64,000 bases of DNA from Paenibacillus sp. P25 (GTDB taxonomy: Bacteria; Bacillota; Bacilli; Paenibacillales; NBRC-103111), in the NCBI GenBank assembly GCA_024704175.1, contig CP085629.1:7615501-7679500 (forward strand), read 5' to 3'. Below the pieces are notes generated by a model. The model made no database searches. It had not been told where the DNA came from and saw only the letters and a list, made by a program, of their open reading frames with translations. The translations under genes and the position numbers were made by a program. How positions within the stretch are numbered: the stretch's first letter is position 1; every line of letters starts with the position of its first letter. Of the stretch, positions 27,188-38,611 are shown one piece after another.

Positions 27188-27907
27188 ATGGAACTGAAGA
27201 ATAAGACCGCCATCATCACAGGCGCGGGAAAAGGGATCGGCAAAGCCATTGCCGTCGAGCTCGCGAAACAGGGAGTGCATCTGGGGCTCATGGCCCGGAG
27301 CGCGGCCGATTTGGAAGCTCTGCAGGCGGAGCTGCAAACGGCTTACGGGGTTAAGGTGCGTTACGCTTCCGTGGATATTACGAAGAGAGAAGACGTGGAC
27401 CGCGCGGTCCAGGAGCTGGCCGGAGCTCTCGGCTCCGTCGATATCCTGGTTAACAATGCGGGCATCGCGCAGTTCGGGACGCTGGCGGATATGGACCCCG
27501 AGCAGTGGGAACGCATCATCCAAACGAACCTGATGGGAACGTATTACGTGACCCGTGCCGTGCTCCCGACGTTCCTGGGGCAAAACAGCGGCAATATCAT
27601 CAACATCGCTTCGACCGCTGGAGAGCGGGGATTCGCGACCGGGTCCGCTTACTGCGCTTCGAAATTTGCGGTTCTCGGGATGACGGAAGCGCTCATGCAG
27701 GAGGTTCGCAAATCCAATATCCGCGTAACGACGCTGACTCCGAGCACGGTGAACACGGAGCTTGCCGCGAATGCCGGACTGAAAATCGGCGACGAGGACC
27801 GGATGATGCAGCCGGAGGACGTAGCGGAGCTGGTGCTGGCCACCCTGCAATTGCCGCCGCGGGTATTCGTGAAAACCGCCGGCATTTGGACGACCAACCC
27901 GCAATAA
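27188..27907 (+). CDS. Short-chain dehydrogenase, 3-ketoacyl-ACP reductase-like
   Basis: 239 aa, intact, classical SDR. Cofactor loop TGAGKGIG at residues 11-18, NNAG at 89-92, and the catalytic set Ser142, Tyr155 and Lys159 (INIAST, YCASK). The basic residue after the second strand (ARS) suggests NADPH. The sequence is closest in style to FabG-like proteins of Bacilli, including the late block RVTTLTPSTVNTEL. It stands alone, so a role in the main fatty-acid cycle is not implied. AGAGGAGAG precedes the ATG. Confidence 0.85.
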   Translation: MELKNKTAIITGAGKGIGKAIAVELAKQGVHLGLMARSAADLEALQAELQTAYGVKVRYASVDITKREDVDRAVQELAGALGSVDILVNNAGIAQFGTLADMDPEQWERIIQTNLMGTYYVTRAVLPTFLGQNSGNIINIASTAGERGFATGSAYCASKFAVLGMTEALMQEVRKSNIRVTTLTPSTVNTELAANAGLKIGDEDRMMQPEDVAELVLATLQLPPRVFVKTAGIWTTNPQ

Positions 27908-27971
27908 CGGGCCGAGCCGCCGCCATGCCATTGCCTTCCAGAGTAACGGCCTACTGAGGCATTCCATTTCG

Positions 27972-28012
27972 TTCCGCCGGGGAATAACGTCACCCGCTAT
28001 TCCCGGCCGGAA
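27972..28012. other. Strong hairpin between converging genes
   Basis: TTCCG-c-CGGGGAATA and TATTCCCG-gc-CGGAA form a stem of about 14 pairs around an 11-nt loop. It lies between the convergent dehydrogenase and isomerase genes, but no T-run follows on either strand, so it is at best an inefficient terminator or an RNA 3'-end stabiliser. Confidence 0.5.
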
Positions 28013-28027
28013 TGATGGAAGTCCTCC

Positions 28028-28879
28028 TTACAGCTTCTCCAGAATCCGCTTCAAATTAGCGACGGAGCGGATGGACCCCAGCTTCTGCTCTTCACTGCCT
28101 TCGAATTCGACCGTGATCCATCCGCCGTATCCGTTCTCATGCAGACGTCCCAGCAGATGCGGTAAATCCACGCTGCCTTCTCCAATGACCGTGCCGGTAT
28201 ACACACTGCCGGACAAGGCCGTATAAGTATCCCCTTGAAACCCTTCCTCCACCTGAACAAAATCCTTGCAGTGCACATGGCCGATCAGCGGCAGCGACTG
28301 TTCCATCGCCTCGTTCGGATTCTCGTCGACGAGCAGGAAATTACCCATGTCAAAGGTGCTGCGGAGCGACGGAGAATCCACCTCCCGGATGATCGACGCC
28401 ACCTGCCCGGCTTTGCCTGCGAACAATCCGTGGTTTTCGAGGCACAGCACCACGTTCTTTTTGCCGGCGTATTCGGCGACCTTCTTCAGCCCCTCCAGGA
28501 TCCCATCCCGCCCTTGCTCGAAAGAAAGACCCTCCTGCAGATTGCCGGAGAAGACCCGGACCACTTGGGCGCCGAACCGATCGGCAATGTTCACCGAGTC
28601 GATAATCTGCTGCAGCTGGCTGTCACGCTCTGCGGCGTCCGGGAGAGCAAAGTTGTTGCTGGCCCCGACGCAGGCTACTTCCAGGCCTTCCTGCTGCAGC
28701 GCCTTCTCGATCTGCGGAATATCGGTTTCCGGGTTCCAGAACCGGTGCAGCAACTCCACCGCATTCACACCGGTCTCCCGCGCCGCGAAGCGGATGAAAT
28801 CCGCGTTCGTCCACGTTTTATCGTAAAAATATTTATGGCGACTCCATACGCTGAGGCACGTTCTGTTCGTCAGTCCCAT
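28028..28879 (-). CDS. Sugar phosphate isomerase/epimerase (xylose isomerase-like TIM barrel)
   Basis: 283 aa, intact. The AP-endonuclease-2/IolE-type barrel is seen from AVELLHRFWN, VRVFSGNLQEG and VLCLENHGLFAG. Metal ligands are likely the Glu in LCLENHG, the Asp in FDMGNF, the His in GHVHCKDF and the Glu in VEFEGSEE. The gene follows a Gfo/Idh dehydrogenase by about 15 bp; such pairs commonly act in sequence on an inositol or sugar-acid intermediate. The substrate is unknown. A GGGGG tract precedes the start. Confidence 0.83.
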   Translation of the reverse strand: MGLTNRTCLSVWSRHKYFYDKTWTNADFIRFAARETGVNAVELLHRFWNPETDIPQIEKALQQEGLEVACVGASNNFALPDAAERDSQLQQIIDSVNIADRFGAQVVRVFSGNLQEGLSFEQGRDGILEGLKKVAEYAGKKNVVLCLENHGLFAGKAGQVASIIREVDSPSLRSTFDMGNFLLVDENPNEAMEQSLPLIGHVHCKDFVQVEEGFQGDTYTALSGSVYTGTVIGEGSVDLPHLLGRLHENGYGGWITVEFEGSEEQKLGSIRSVANLKRILEKL

Positions 28880-28893
28880 ACTCGCTAGCCCCC

Positions 28894-29963
28894 TTATTTG
28901 CCGTCAAACCGGATTTCCCGGCCCGTAGCGACCGATTCGTAGACCGCACACAGCATCTTCATGATTTCCACGCCGTCCTCCACCGGGCTGAGCGTTTCGG
29001 CTTCACCCAAGCAGCGCGCGGACGAAATGGTCGATTTCATTCTGGAAGCCTTTGACAAAATCGAACGTCAGCGTATCGGCCTGCGGCAAAGAGATTGAGC
29101 ATGATGTCGTGCTTCTCGGTTGCGATCTGCAGCTCCGGCTCAACCTGGGCTCCGCCCTTGGTGCCGTAAATGCTGATCTTGCCGTCGTTCTTTACGGCAT
29201 GCAGCGTGAAGCTGACGTCGACCAGAATCGAAGCGCCGTTCTCGAAACGGATGAGCGCGTTGGCGAGATCCTCGACGTCGTTCTTATTTGCATCGTAATC
29301 CGCCGCTTGATAGAACGACAAATGCTGCACGTTCGCCCGGTTGCCGAGCTTGTGGTAGGTATTGCCGGACACGGATACGACCTTGGGTCTGCCCATCAAA
29401 TACCAGCACAAATCGATCACGTGCACGCCGAGATCGATCAGCGGCCCGCCTCCGGAACGCTCCTTGTCGGAGAACCATCCGCCGGGATTGCCGAGACGGC
29501 GCAGATAGCTCGCTTTGGCGTAGTAAATTTCGCCGAGCTCGCCCGCATCGATGAACCGGCGCAGCATCTGGGTCGTATCGCCGTAGCGGCGGACGAAGCC
29601 GACCTGGAACACTTTGCCGCTGCGTTCCACGGCCTCTTGGACCTCAAGCGCCTGCTCCACCGTCTGGCAGAGCGGCTTCTCGCACAGCACGTGCTTGCTG
29701 GCCTCCAGGGCGGCGATACTGAACTCGGCATGCGTATTGTTCCAGGTGCAGATGCTCACCGCTTCGATTTCACTGTTCGCGAGCAGGTCCCGGACATCGG
29801 TATACACGTGCGGGATGCCGTATTTGGCGGCCTTCTCCTCCGCCCGTTCCCGGTTCATATCGCAAATGGCTAACAGCTCGACCTCCGGGTTGCCGGAATA
29901 GGCCCCCAGATGGGAACCGGAAATGGAACCTGCGCCGATCACGCCGACTTTAAGCTTCTTCAT
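28894..29963 (-). CDS. Gfo/Idh/MocA-family oxidoreductase (two frameshifts)
   Basis: Start at 29963 (TGGAGGTC upstream). KVGVIGAGSISGSHLGAYSG is the NAD(P) loop, CEKPLCQTVEQAL carries the conserved Lys, and GGGPLIDLGVHVIDLCWY holds the catalytic Asp/His. The frame changes near 29085, where the next frame reads PQADTLTFDFVKGFQNEIDH, and near 29012, leading to GEAETLSPVEDGVEIMKMLC and a TAA at 28894. The corrected length of about 356 residues fits the family. It is the middle gene of an MFS-dehydrogenase-isomerase set. Confidence 0.85.
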
Positions 29964-31178
29964 GGTTTTGACCTCCATAAGATTGGATTGGGTGAGTACT
30001 GACACCGGATTTAAATAGACGCCGGTACATGAGCGCGAAGCCCGCTGCGCCGAGCAGCGCCGTCAGAGCACTGATCCGGTACATCGTCTGCGCCCCCAGC
30101 TCCTGAAACATCCATCCGCCGACAATGCCCGCGACAACGCCTGACAGTCCGCCCCAGCTCAGGGCATAAACCGCCTGCCCCGAGGCGCGGTATTCTTTGG
30201 GAACCAGCAGAGTCGTGAGCTGCGTCCCCACGTAATAATATCCGGCGAACGTAAGGCAGTGCAGCGCCTGAATGAACAGGATGTGGTAAGGGCTTGCGGC
30301 CATCGACATCAGCGACCAGCGCAGCGCATACAGCAGACTGACCGCCACCAGACAGACGATCATCGTCCTACGGCTTTTGCGCAGGAACCGGTCGAACAGC
30401 AGGTAAACCGGGATCTCAAAGATGGACGACAGAAAAGCGGACCAGCCGATTAAGGCATTCTTGCCTCCGAGATCGGCGATATAGATGGTGACGAACGTGT
30501 TATTGATGGAATTGGGAATCGAAATCAGAATGCCGATGATCAGGAACGTGATGAAAAAGGTGTTGCCCCAGACCTGACGGTAGCCCGCACGGGCTTGCCG
30601 CTTGCCGCTGTCTGCTTGGGCGCCGCGGGGAGCAAAAAGGCGATGGCGATGGAAACGAGCATCATCACGCCATAGACGATCCAAAGCTGCCCGATGCCCA
30701 GCCGCTCGATAACCGGTCCCGCCGCCACCGCCATCAGCGCCCAGCCTAAAGCTCCCCATAGGCGGAATTCGCCGAATTTGCGGCCCGTTTTTTGCGCGAT
30801 ATCCAGAACGAGACTATTGCTTTGCGAGAAGAGAGGGCTTTGGAAGAAAAAGTAAAGCAGCATGAACGTAAAAATCAGCATGCTGGAATGCAGCGAGAAC
30901 ACGATTTGCATAACGACCGCATTGCCGATTAACAGGACGATGAGAATCCGCCTTACATTCTCCAGCCGGTCGCTTAAGTAGCCCCAGAAAGGATTCGCGA
31001 AGATGGAAATGAACGGCCCGCCGGCGAGCAGCAAACCGATCTCAAAGTTCGTCATTCCGGAAGCTTTCAAGTACAGCGGAAAAAAGGAACTGTAAACGGC
31101 AATCGCCCCGTAGATGAAAAAGTTGAAGCTTTTGATGATGCCCAAGGAACGTATGTCTGCCGGAGAAGACGATGTCAT
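29950..31178 (-). CDS. MFS transporter, LacY/3-phenylpropionate-permease-like (one frameshift)
   Basis: A 12-helix carrier of the MFS_1-like group, about 410 residues. It starts GIIKSFNFFIYGAIAVYSSF, has FWGYLSDRLENVRR as the helix 2-3 loop and FRLWGALGWALMAV in helix 5. The frame changes near 30605. The second half contains VYLLFDRFLRKSRRTMIVC and ends across the start of the dehydrogenase gene by 14 bp. Placement with a dehydrogenase and isomerase suggests import of a sugar or inositol-like compound; no direct evidence of the substrate. Confidence 0.8.
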
Positions 31179-31190
31179 CTGATTTGCACC

Positions 31191-32790
31191 TCAGTCTTTG
31201 TCGGGCCCGTCTGTGCCTGTTTTCGCAAGCTTCCGGTACTGGGTCGGGGTGATCCCCGTGTAGGATTTGAAGATGGAGCAGAAGTATTTATACTCCTTGT
31301 ATCCGACCTTCTCGGCAATCTCGAACACCCGCTCGTCTGTCCCGGTCAAGCTGGCCTTGGCGCGTTCGATCCGGACTTCGTTCAAGTATTCCGCGAAGCC
31401 CTTGCCGAAGCTTTGCTTGAACAGGATGCTGAAATAATTCGGCGTGATTTTCAGCCAGGAGGCCACTTCGGAAGCCTTGAGATCCGTATGGTAACGGGAC
31501 TCGATATGCTTCTTGACGCGCTCGGCGATCCAGTGATTCTTATCCGCCAGGGAGGAATGAATCACCGAATGCAGCGACCGGAGCTCCCGGCGCAGCAGCG
31601 TTTCCGCCGCCCGGTAGCAATTATGCATGAACGGATCGGGCTCCTCCGTATGGAACAGATCGACATGCTCGGACAAATCCACGCCGCTGGCCTGCACCTT
31701 GCGCTGGAGAATGATGCTCAGCTCTTTGAAGGTCTGCAGGGCCTCCTTCACGAGAAGCCCTTTCTCGCGAACGTCCTGCATGATCTTCCCGATGATGTCG
31801 TCCAGCTCCTCATAGCCCCCTTGGAACAAGGCTTGAATCAGCTGCTTCTCCAGCTCCGGCTGCACGGCCGGCAGAGGGGTTCTCCTCGCAGCCTGCTCCT
31901 CATCATGGAACTGAACGGCCCCGGACTCCGAGACCGTGCTCCGCTGCACGGCCGTAATCGCTTCCATACAGCTAGGATATGCGTCCTCTAAGGCGGAGAA
32001 TGCCTCCGAAACGCCGAACAGCAGGCGGGGGCTCCGGGGACGGCGTCTTGAGCTTCCGCCAAGGCCGCATGACCCACTCCATCCGGCCCGGCTTGCGGGA
32101 GCCGATGCACAGCGAGAGCAGCAGATTCGGATGATGGAAGAACGAGACAACTTCCTGATCCAGATTCTTGAGCGCCGTATGCACGGTACTTTCCCAGACC
32201 GGCCGCACGGCTTGCCGCGTCTCCTCCGGCTGTCCCCCGGTCCATGCCGCGTAATCCTCCAGCTGGCTTGCGACGACCCTGTAGGACGGTAGGCCGTGAA
32301 CGGGAGCAGGCGGAGGGTCCATGCCGCTTTGCATAACGCCGCCGCCTTGAACGAGCTGAATCAGCCATTTTAACCACTGCTCGCGTTCGCTCTTCTTCCG
32401 GAGTTCGGCATCCTCCGAGATTTCCCGGCCGATTCTCCGGACCATCGCCATCAGCTCTTCAATAGGGACAGGCTTCAGCAGGTAATCTTCGATGCCGAGA
32501 CGGATGGCCCGCCGGGCATACTCGAATTCCTCGTACCCGCTGATAATGATGACGCGAATCTGAGGATGCCGTTCCTTCAGCGCCTGGGCCAGCTCCAGGC
32601 CGTCCATGCCGTCCATGTGAATGTCCGTCAGCACCAGATCGACAGGCTGCGCGGCCACGAACTGCAGGGCCTCTATGCCGTCATAAGCAACGCCTGCCAC
32701 CTCGGCTCCGATGGAATCCCATGGAATCGTCTGTCTGAGTCCTTGGCAAATGATCGGTTCATCATCGACGATCAGCATTCGGATAGTCAT
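31191..32790 (-). CDS. AraC-type response regulator, YesN family (one frameshift)
   Basis: About 533 residues. The receiver domain has Asp9/Asp10, phospho-acceptor Asp56 in LVLTDIHMDGMDG and Lys106 in DYLLKPVP. A long linker follows, interrupted near 32035. The C-terminal AraC domain has two helix-turn-helix parts (VASWLKITPNYFSILFKQSF, then IAEKVGYKEYKYFCSIFK) and ends GITPTQYRKLAK. AGGAGGAGGAAGC precedes the ATG, which overlaps the kinase stop as ATGA. Its usual target is the neighbouring sugar ABC transporter. Confidence 0.87.
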
Positions 32791-34582
32791 GCTTCCTCCT
32801 CCTGTTCCTTCATCCAAAGAGGGATTCTTAACCTTACGCAGGCTCCCGTATGATTCCGTTCCTCGGGCAGCTCGACGCCATAGCCGCCGCCATACACCAG
32901 CAGGCTCCTTTCATGAATGTTGAAAATGGCGTGATCCACCAGGCTCGGATCCCCGCTCCTCGTAAGAAGCACCTGGCGGATCGCCCGGATTTTCTCCTCC
33001 GGGAAGCCGGCCCCGTTATCGGCCACCTCGATAAGCAGGTCGTCGCCGTCCTGATAGCGACGGACATCGATCCGCCCGGCCTGCCGCTTGAAGCCGTATT
33101 TGATGCTGTTCTCCACCAGCGGCTGGATCACTTTCCTGAGCAGCACCGCTTCTTCAAGAGCCGCCTCCATATACAGGGTGAACTTAAGCTTGCCGCCCAT
33201 CCGCTTCTGCTGCAAATTGAGGTAGGCGCGGACAAATTCCATTTCGGAGGAAAGGGTCGTATACCGCTTCCCGCTGTTCAGTCCGATCCGGAAGAACCGG
33301 GACAGCGTCTCGATCAGCTGGCTCGTTTCCGGCGCCTGCTCGAGCCTCGCCGTCCACCGGATCATATCGAGCGTATTGTATAGAAAATGCGGATCCACCT
33401 GGCTCTGCAGAATTCGCAGCTCGGATTCCTTCTGCCGGATTTCCAGCTTGTATTTCTTGTCGATCAGCTCTTTAATCGTCTGGACCATGTTGTTGAACTG
33501 CCGGCCGAGCTCTCCGACCTCGTCGCGGGTCCGGACCTCCACCTGCGCGGAGAAGTCCCCCTGCTTCAGCCGGTGCGTTTCTTTCTTCAGCTCGAGGATC
33601 GGCCGGATAATCGCCAGCTCGAAGCCGGTTAAAGCGACCAGACCGAAAACCAGGATGATGAGAATGAGAATTTGCAGCGATACTTTGACCGCGTTCGTTT
33701 TCTGTACAATCGTCTCGTCCTTGACCATCGCGATGATATTCCAACCCGTCGACTTCATATGCTGCTTGAAAATAACGTAAGGCGTGCCGTCCTCCCGCAG
33801 GGTGAACACCTTGTTCGAAGGGGAGATCCCGATCTCCTGCAGCGGCCGCCCCGTCCGGATACGGACGGCCGACCAGTTCCTCGTTCGGATGCAGCAAGCA
33901 CGCCGCCATCGTCGCGGACGATGAAGATGGAGCCCTGGTCCTTCGGGACCGCCGCCGTGAGCAGGTCGGTGATTTCCGATTCGTCCAAACGGACAATGAC
34001 CTCGCCGACGGAGTAGGACGGCTTATCGAACGAGTTGATGACGCGGAACATGGAGACGACGCGCTTGCCGCCGGTCCAGCCGCTCTCGAGCGGATAGGAA
34101 TCCGTCCAGACGATGCCGCCGCGGCTGGCATGCGCCAGGTCGCTCCACGGCTTCTCCATGCCTTTGACCGGCTCGCCCATCTGCAGCTCATTCCCGCCGA
34201 CGCCCTGCAGCGTGATCGATTTGATGTAACGCTTGGACATGATGTGGAACGAAATGAATCCTTCGATGGCGGTCTGGTCCCTATGGATCAGCTCCATGTT
34301 GGCGGGCGTGGGCTTCGTCTCCATAAAGCGGCGGAAATTCTCCTGATAAATCATGTAATCCGAGATATCTTCGATCGCTTTGATTTTCTCGGTCAGGTTC
34401 GTCTGGGTCGTGTTCAGATTCTTCTCCATAGAGTCTATGAACTGTTGCCGCAGGATCGCGTCGTACCGGCTCAGGATCACATATCCGATGAGCAGGGAAG
34501 GAAGCGTCACGAGCAGGACGAAGATGGCGACCGATTTTTTTCTTAAGCTGATATGAAAGAGCGGGGCTCCGTTTGTCCTCAT
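32787..34582 (-). CDS. Sensor histidine kinase, YesM family (two frameshifts)
   Basis: About 598 residues. One membrane helix (VAIFVLLVTLPSLLIGYVIL), a large extracytoplasmic sensor domain, a second helix (ILILIILVFGLVALTGF), a HAMP linker, then the His_kinase domain with the phosphorylated histidine in QSQVDPHFLYNTLDM. The ATPase domain follows with VENSIKYGFK and DNGAGFPEE. Frame changes near 33895 and 33840 fall in the sensor domain, and the bridge HPNEELVGRPY is in a third frame. It is coupled to the YesN-type regulator. Such pairs sense extracellular oligosaccharides, often with the help of the binding protein. Confidence 0.86.
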
Positions 34583-34741
34583 GCGTTCCCATCCCCCTGG
34601 CCGTGATTCTGTCTAATTTCGCTGCGTACGGAAACAGACGGTTTCCTTCATGATAAAGGATAGGAGGGATGGAGGCTACCGGAACTTATGCCGCAGGGAT
34701 TCCATATTTTTCTTGCGAACCGTATGTGTGATGCCGGAACG

Positions 34742-35568
34742 CTACCCTTTGACGGCGCCGGCCGTCATGCCCTGCACCAGCTGCTTTTCCATCGCCAGGT
34801 AAAAGGCCAGCAGGGGAGAAGCGCCATGGTGAGAGCCGCCATTTGCAGCGTCTGAAACCGGGTCTCCGTGCCCGCGAAATTGGCGAGTCCGAGCGGCGGC
34901 TGTCTTCAGGGCCGCCTTGTTGATCAGCACGAGCGCGAACAAAAATTCGTTCCAGTTATAAATAAAGTTGATGATGATGACGGTCGCCAGCGCAGGCCGC
35001 GTCATCGGCAGAATGATCGACCAGAAGATCCGGTAAATGCCCGCCCCGTCCATAATGGCCGATTCCTCGATATCCTTCGGAAACACCTTCATGAAGCCGA
35101 CCAGGATGAAAACGGTGATCGACAGGTGAAAGGCCGTGTACGGAAGCACGAGCGAGAGATGGGAGTTGAGGCGCCGATTTTTTTCATCAGAATAAAAATA
35201 GGCACCAGCGTGGCGTGAATCGGAATGGTCATCCCGATGACGAACAGCCCGTAGACCCAGCCGCGCAGCCGGTATTCGAACCTCGACAGGAAGTAGGAGG
35301 TCAGCGCTCCGAGGAGAACGGTAAGCACGATCGCTCCCGCCGTCACCACTACGCTGTTCCAGAAATAAGTGCCGAGATGAGCCACCTTCCAGGCGCTCGC
35401 GTAATTGCTGAAGTTCCACTGCTTCGGCAGTCCGAGCGGGTTAACGGCGAAGTCCTCCTCGGATTTGAACGAACCGACGATCATCCAGAGGATCGGAATG
35501 ATATTGATGATGCACAAGACCGCCAGAAGAAGATGAATGAGCGTCCTTTTGCCGTAAGATGTTTGCAT
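34742..35568 (-). CDS. Sugar ABC transporter permease (MalG-like, three frameshifts)
   Basis: About 276 residues after correction. It starts MQTSYGKRTLIHLLLAVLC. Frame changes occur near 35165 (LMKKIGA to LNSHLSLVLPYTAFHLSI), near 34905 (ALKT to PLGLANFAG) and near 34818. The EAA-type loop is ESAIMDGAGIYRIFWSIILP and the C-terminus QLVQGMTAGAVKG is the standard MalG ending. It follows the MalF-like gene by 27 bp. No ATPase gene is present nearby. Confidence 0.83.
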
Positions 35569-35595
35569 GGCTCCTCCTTTCCGCAGCGTGCCCCG

Positions 35596-36469
35596 TTAAC
35601 CGGCTCTTTGGGTTACCAGCTTGGCCGCATAAATGGCAATCAGGCTGAACACGAGAATCAGAATGGATACGGCGCTACCGAGCCCGAAATTCATGTTCAT
35701 GAACGCGTTGTTGTACATGTAGATCGTCATCACTTCCGTATTGTGGGCCGGGCCGCCCGCCGTCATGACGTAAATCAGGTCGAACACCCGGAAGCTGTTG
35801 CTGATGGAGAAGATGAGCGTCACCCAGATCGTTTCCTTCAGCATCGGAAGCGTGATGTGCCAGAAGCGCTTCCAGCCGGTTGCTCCGTCCATGACGGCGG
35901 CTTCCCGGATCTCTTCGGGAATGTTCTGCAGACCGGCCAGGAAAATAACCATATAAAAGCCGTAGTTCTGCCAGAGGTAGGTGATGCTGACGGACAGCAT
36001 GCCCCAGCGCTGGCTCGCCCAGCCAGTTCTGCTTCCAGGAATCCAGGCCGAGCATACCGAGGATGCTGTTCAGCAGGCCGGATTCCGTGCCGTAGACCAT
36101 GCTCCATATCATCGAGACGATGACCGCCGAGATGATGACGGGGAGGAACAGGGCGGAGCGGTAGACCTTCAGGCCTCGCAAGGAGCGGTTCAACAGCAAT
36201 GCGAAAAACAGTCCCGCCGGCAGCTGCCCCAGAATCCCGCTCACCATCATGAACAGGTTGTTCAGAACGCCTTTCCAGAAGATCCCGTCCTTCAGGGTGG
36301 AGATATAATTATCCAAGCCCAGGAAGGTCATGGAGGACAGGCCGTTCCAATCGAAGAAAGAATAGTAGAAGGACATCGCCACCGGAACGAGGGCGATACC
36401 GATATAAAGGATCAAGGCGGGCAGCAACCCGACAAAGATCGTCATCGCCATCCGCTTCGTTATCGTCAT
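35596..36469 (-). CDS. Sugar ABC transporter permease (MalF-like, one frameshift)
   Basis: About 291 residues, six helices. The ATG at 36469 follows GAAGGAGG. MTITKRMAMTIFVGLLPALI is the first helix. The frame changes near 36015, where the reading moves to SQRWGMLSVSITYLWQNYGF. The coupling loop is EAAVMDGATGWKRFWHITLP. Partner of the permease just downstream. The binding protein gene lies apart, at 38799-40107, with an isomerase, a dehydrogenase and a 121-bp repeat between. Confidence 0.85.
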
Positions 36470-36568
36470 TGTGGTCCTCCTTCGCTGTGTAGGTTCTTGA
36501 AGCGGAGAGGCCGGGTACGGGAGCAATGAAGGGTGCCGCCCCGGCTTCTACGGTTGATTGGTAAAGTA

Positions 36569-37702
36569 CTAGATTCGGATGGCGAGAGACTTCGAGCTTG
36601 CCGCAATCTCGTCCGCGTTCACTTCGCGCCCCTCGGCATCGGAGAGGTACAGGCCTTCGCTGATCAGCATAGTGGCAAGCGCAATGTCGGCCGTCGGCAG
36701 AAGCTCCACCCGGCCCTGCAGGGCGGCGATCCAGTGCTGCTGCGACGAGTCGTACGCGTCTTCCGTGTCCCGCATCCGGTGCCAGCGGATATCCATCCGG
36801 TTCAAGTCGATCCGGCTGTCGAGGTCGATATCGGCGATCGTCGTATGGAAGCTGATATCGGAGGTCTGCTCCGCCGAATGATAGGCGGGCAGGCGGATAC
36901 CGCCCTTGGAGCCGATGATGCTGCTGCCCTCGATCCCTCCGAGATGAACGGCCCACGCTTCGAAAATATCGAGCGTTACGCCGCCGCGCAGAGTGACGAA
37001 GCCGAGCGCAAGCTCCTCCACGTCGAAGCCGCTCTGCGCTTTTCTTGCCGGATCCATCTCCATCTCTTGAATCAGCTTGCCGGTGACCCGCTCCACCCCG
37101 GTCTCGCCGAGCAGATACAGCATTTGCGCGATATGGTATACGCCCATGTCCAGCAGGGCGCCGCCGCCGGCGCTTTCCTTCCGTGTAAAATAAGCGGTGC
37201 CGAAGCCGTCGACGAAAGGCCGTCCCCGGCGCCGGAAGCCGTTCGAGCGGGCGTGGAAAATCTTCCCGAGCTGTCCCGCCTCGATCAGCGCTTTCGCCGC
37301 TTTCGTTTCTTTCTTGTACAGCGTGCTCAGCTGGATATGCAGCTTCTTCCCGCATTCCCGGGCGGCGTCCACCATCGCCTTGCTGTCATAATAGGAGCCG
37401 GCGATCGGCTTTTCGCAGTACACATGCTTGCCGGCCTGCAGGGCGGCGATCGTTAGCGGCGCATGAAAATTGTTATGCAGGCATACATCGACCGCATCGA
37501 TATCGTCCCGGGCCAGCGGCTCCTTATAATCGGTATACACGTGGGGACCCGGTACTTCTCCAGCCGCCAGCCGGGCTTCCCGCTCGTTGATATCGCATAC
37601 GGCCACCACTTCGGCGCCTTCGATACCCGAGTAATTGTCCAGATGCTGCTTTCCGATAATGCCTGTGCCGATGACGCCGATCCTGATTTTTGCTTGTTCC
37701 AA
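36569..37702 (-). CDS. Gfo/Idh/MocA-family oxidoreductase
   Basis: 377 aa, intact. RIGVIGTGIIGKQHLDNYSG is the dinucleotide loop, YCEKPIAGSYYD carries the conserved Lys, and GGGALLDMGVYHIAQMLY holds the catalytic Asp/His pair. It follows the isomerase gene by 3 bp and so is cotranscribed with it; this repeats the dehydrogenase-isomerase pairing seen at 28028-29963. The two dehydrogenases differ widely in sequence, so they probably act on different substrates. Substrate unknown. Confidence 0.84.
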   Translation of the reverse strand: MEQAKIRIGVIGTGIIGKQHLDNYSGIEGAEVVAVCDINEREARLAAGEVPGPHVYTDYKEPLARDDIDAVDVCLHNNFHAPLTIAALQAGKHVYCEKPIAGSYYDSKAMVDAARECGKKLHIQLSTLYKKETKAAKALIEAGQLGKIFHARSNGFRRRGRPFVDGFGTAYFTRKESAGGGALLDMGVYHIAQMLYLLGETGVERVTGKLIQEMEMDPARKAQSGFDVEELALGFVTLRGGVTLDIFEAWAVHLGGIEGSSIIGSKGGIRLPAYHSAEQTSDISFHTTIADIDLDSRIDLNRMDIRWHRMRDTEDAYDSSQQHWIAALQGRVELLPTADIALATMLISEGLYLSDAEGREVNADEIAASSKSLAIRI

Positions 37703-37705
37703 TGC

Positions 37706-38521
37706 TTACGCCTCCAAGCTTTGCTGCTTTGTCCGGCGAACCGCCGCCAGCAGTCTATTGGTTAAAGCAAGCGCCCATTCGATTTCGGTATACGGATCAG
37801 CAGGAGCGTTATACTCCACGGCCCAATACCCTTCATAACCGCTATCTGAGAGCGCTTTAATTTTCTCCTCCGCACCGGCGGAAGCCAGAGTCCTAGCGTC
37901 CAAATGCACGTGGTTTACCCACGGGGCTACGAGTAGATCGTCCTCATCCTTCGCATCGTTCCAGCGCCCGATATGGAGCAGAATGCCGTAGCCCGGATGG
38001 TTCACGGCTTCCGCCACCCGCTTCATCCACAAGGGATCGAGGGAGATGCCTGTATGGTTCTCCGGCCCTACTGTAAATCCGTAGTCCGCCGCCAGCTGCG
38101 CATATTCCTTATACCGGCGGACCGTATACTCGAACTGCTCCTCGGTCACTTCGCCAGGTCCGCGGTTGGCGTCAATCCGCACCGATTTCGCCCCGAGCAG
38201 CCGCGCGGCGCGCAGATGGGCCAGCGCGTTCTGATGCAGTCGCTCCCTGAGGTCGGGATCGGGGTCCCACAAATGAGCCCGGTCCACGGCGATGCTCGCG
38301 ACCGTCAGCCGCCTCTCGTCCAGTGCTTTCCTGATCTTGCGAAGATGGTCGTCCTCTGCCAGCTTCCAGATCGGGACCTGCCGGTCGGCGAAGAATCCGT
38401 TCCACAGGTCCACCGCATCCAGCCTGTAGCGGTATCTGGCCGTTTCGAGGTATCCGAAGATGTCCATTTCTCCTTCGCTGAGCAGCTGGAAGAAGGAGAA
38501 GCCTCCAAGCGAAGCTTTCAT
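37706..38521 (-). CDS. Sugar phosphate isomerase/epimerase (TIM barrel)
   Basis: 271 aa, intact. The ATG at 38521 follows GGGAGG. The barrel motifs include DAVDLWNGFF, KSVRIDANRGPGEVTEEQFE, the metal-site Glu in TVGPENHTGISLD, WVNHVHLDA and GYWAVEYNAP. It resembles IolE/xylose-isomerase-like enzymes, and its true reaction cannot be told. The gene sits just downstream of the 121-bp palindromic element and upstream of the dehydrogenase. Confidence 0.82.
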   Translation of the reverse strand: MKASLGGFSFFQLLSEGEMDIFGYLETARYRYRLDAVDLWNGFFADRQVPIWKLAEDDHLRKIRKALDERRLTVASIAVDRAHLWDPDPDLRERLHQNALAHLRAARLLGAKSVRIDANRGPGEVTEEQFEYTVRRYKEYAQLAADYGFTVGPENHTGISLDPLWMKRVAEAVNHPGYGILLHIGRWNDAKDEDDLLVAPWVNHVHLDARTLASAGAEEKIKALSDSGYEGYWAVEYNAPADPYTEIEWALALTNRLLAAVRRTKQQSLEA

Positions 38522-38611
38522 AGTGTTGCCTCCCGGGTCGGAGACGGCATTACGTGCTGTCTGAGTTTGTCTGGGAAAGTGCAAAACCGAACAATAGAGG
38601 TGTTATACTGC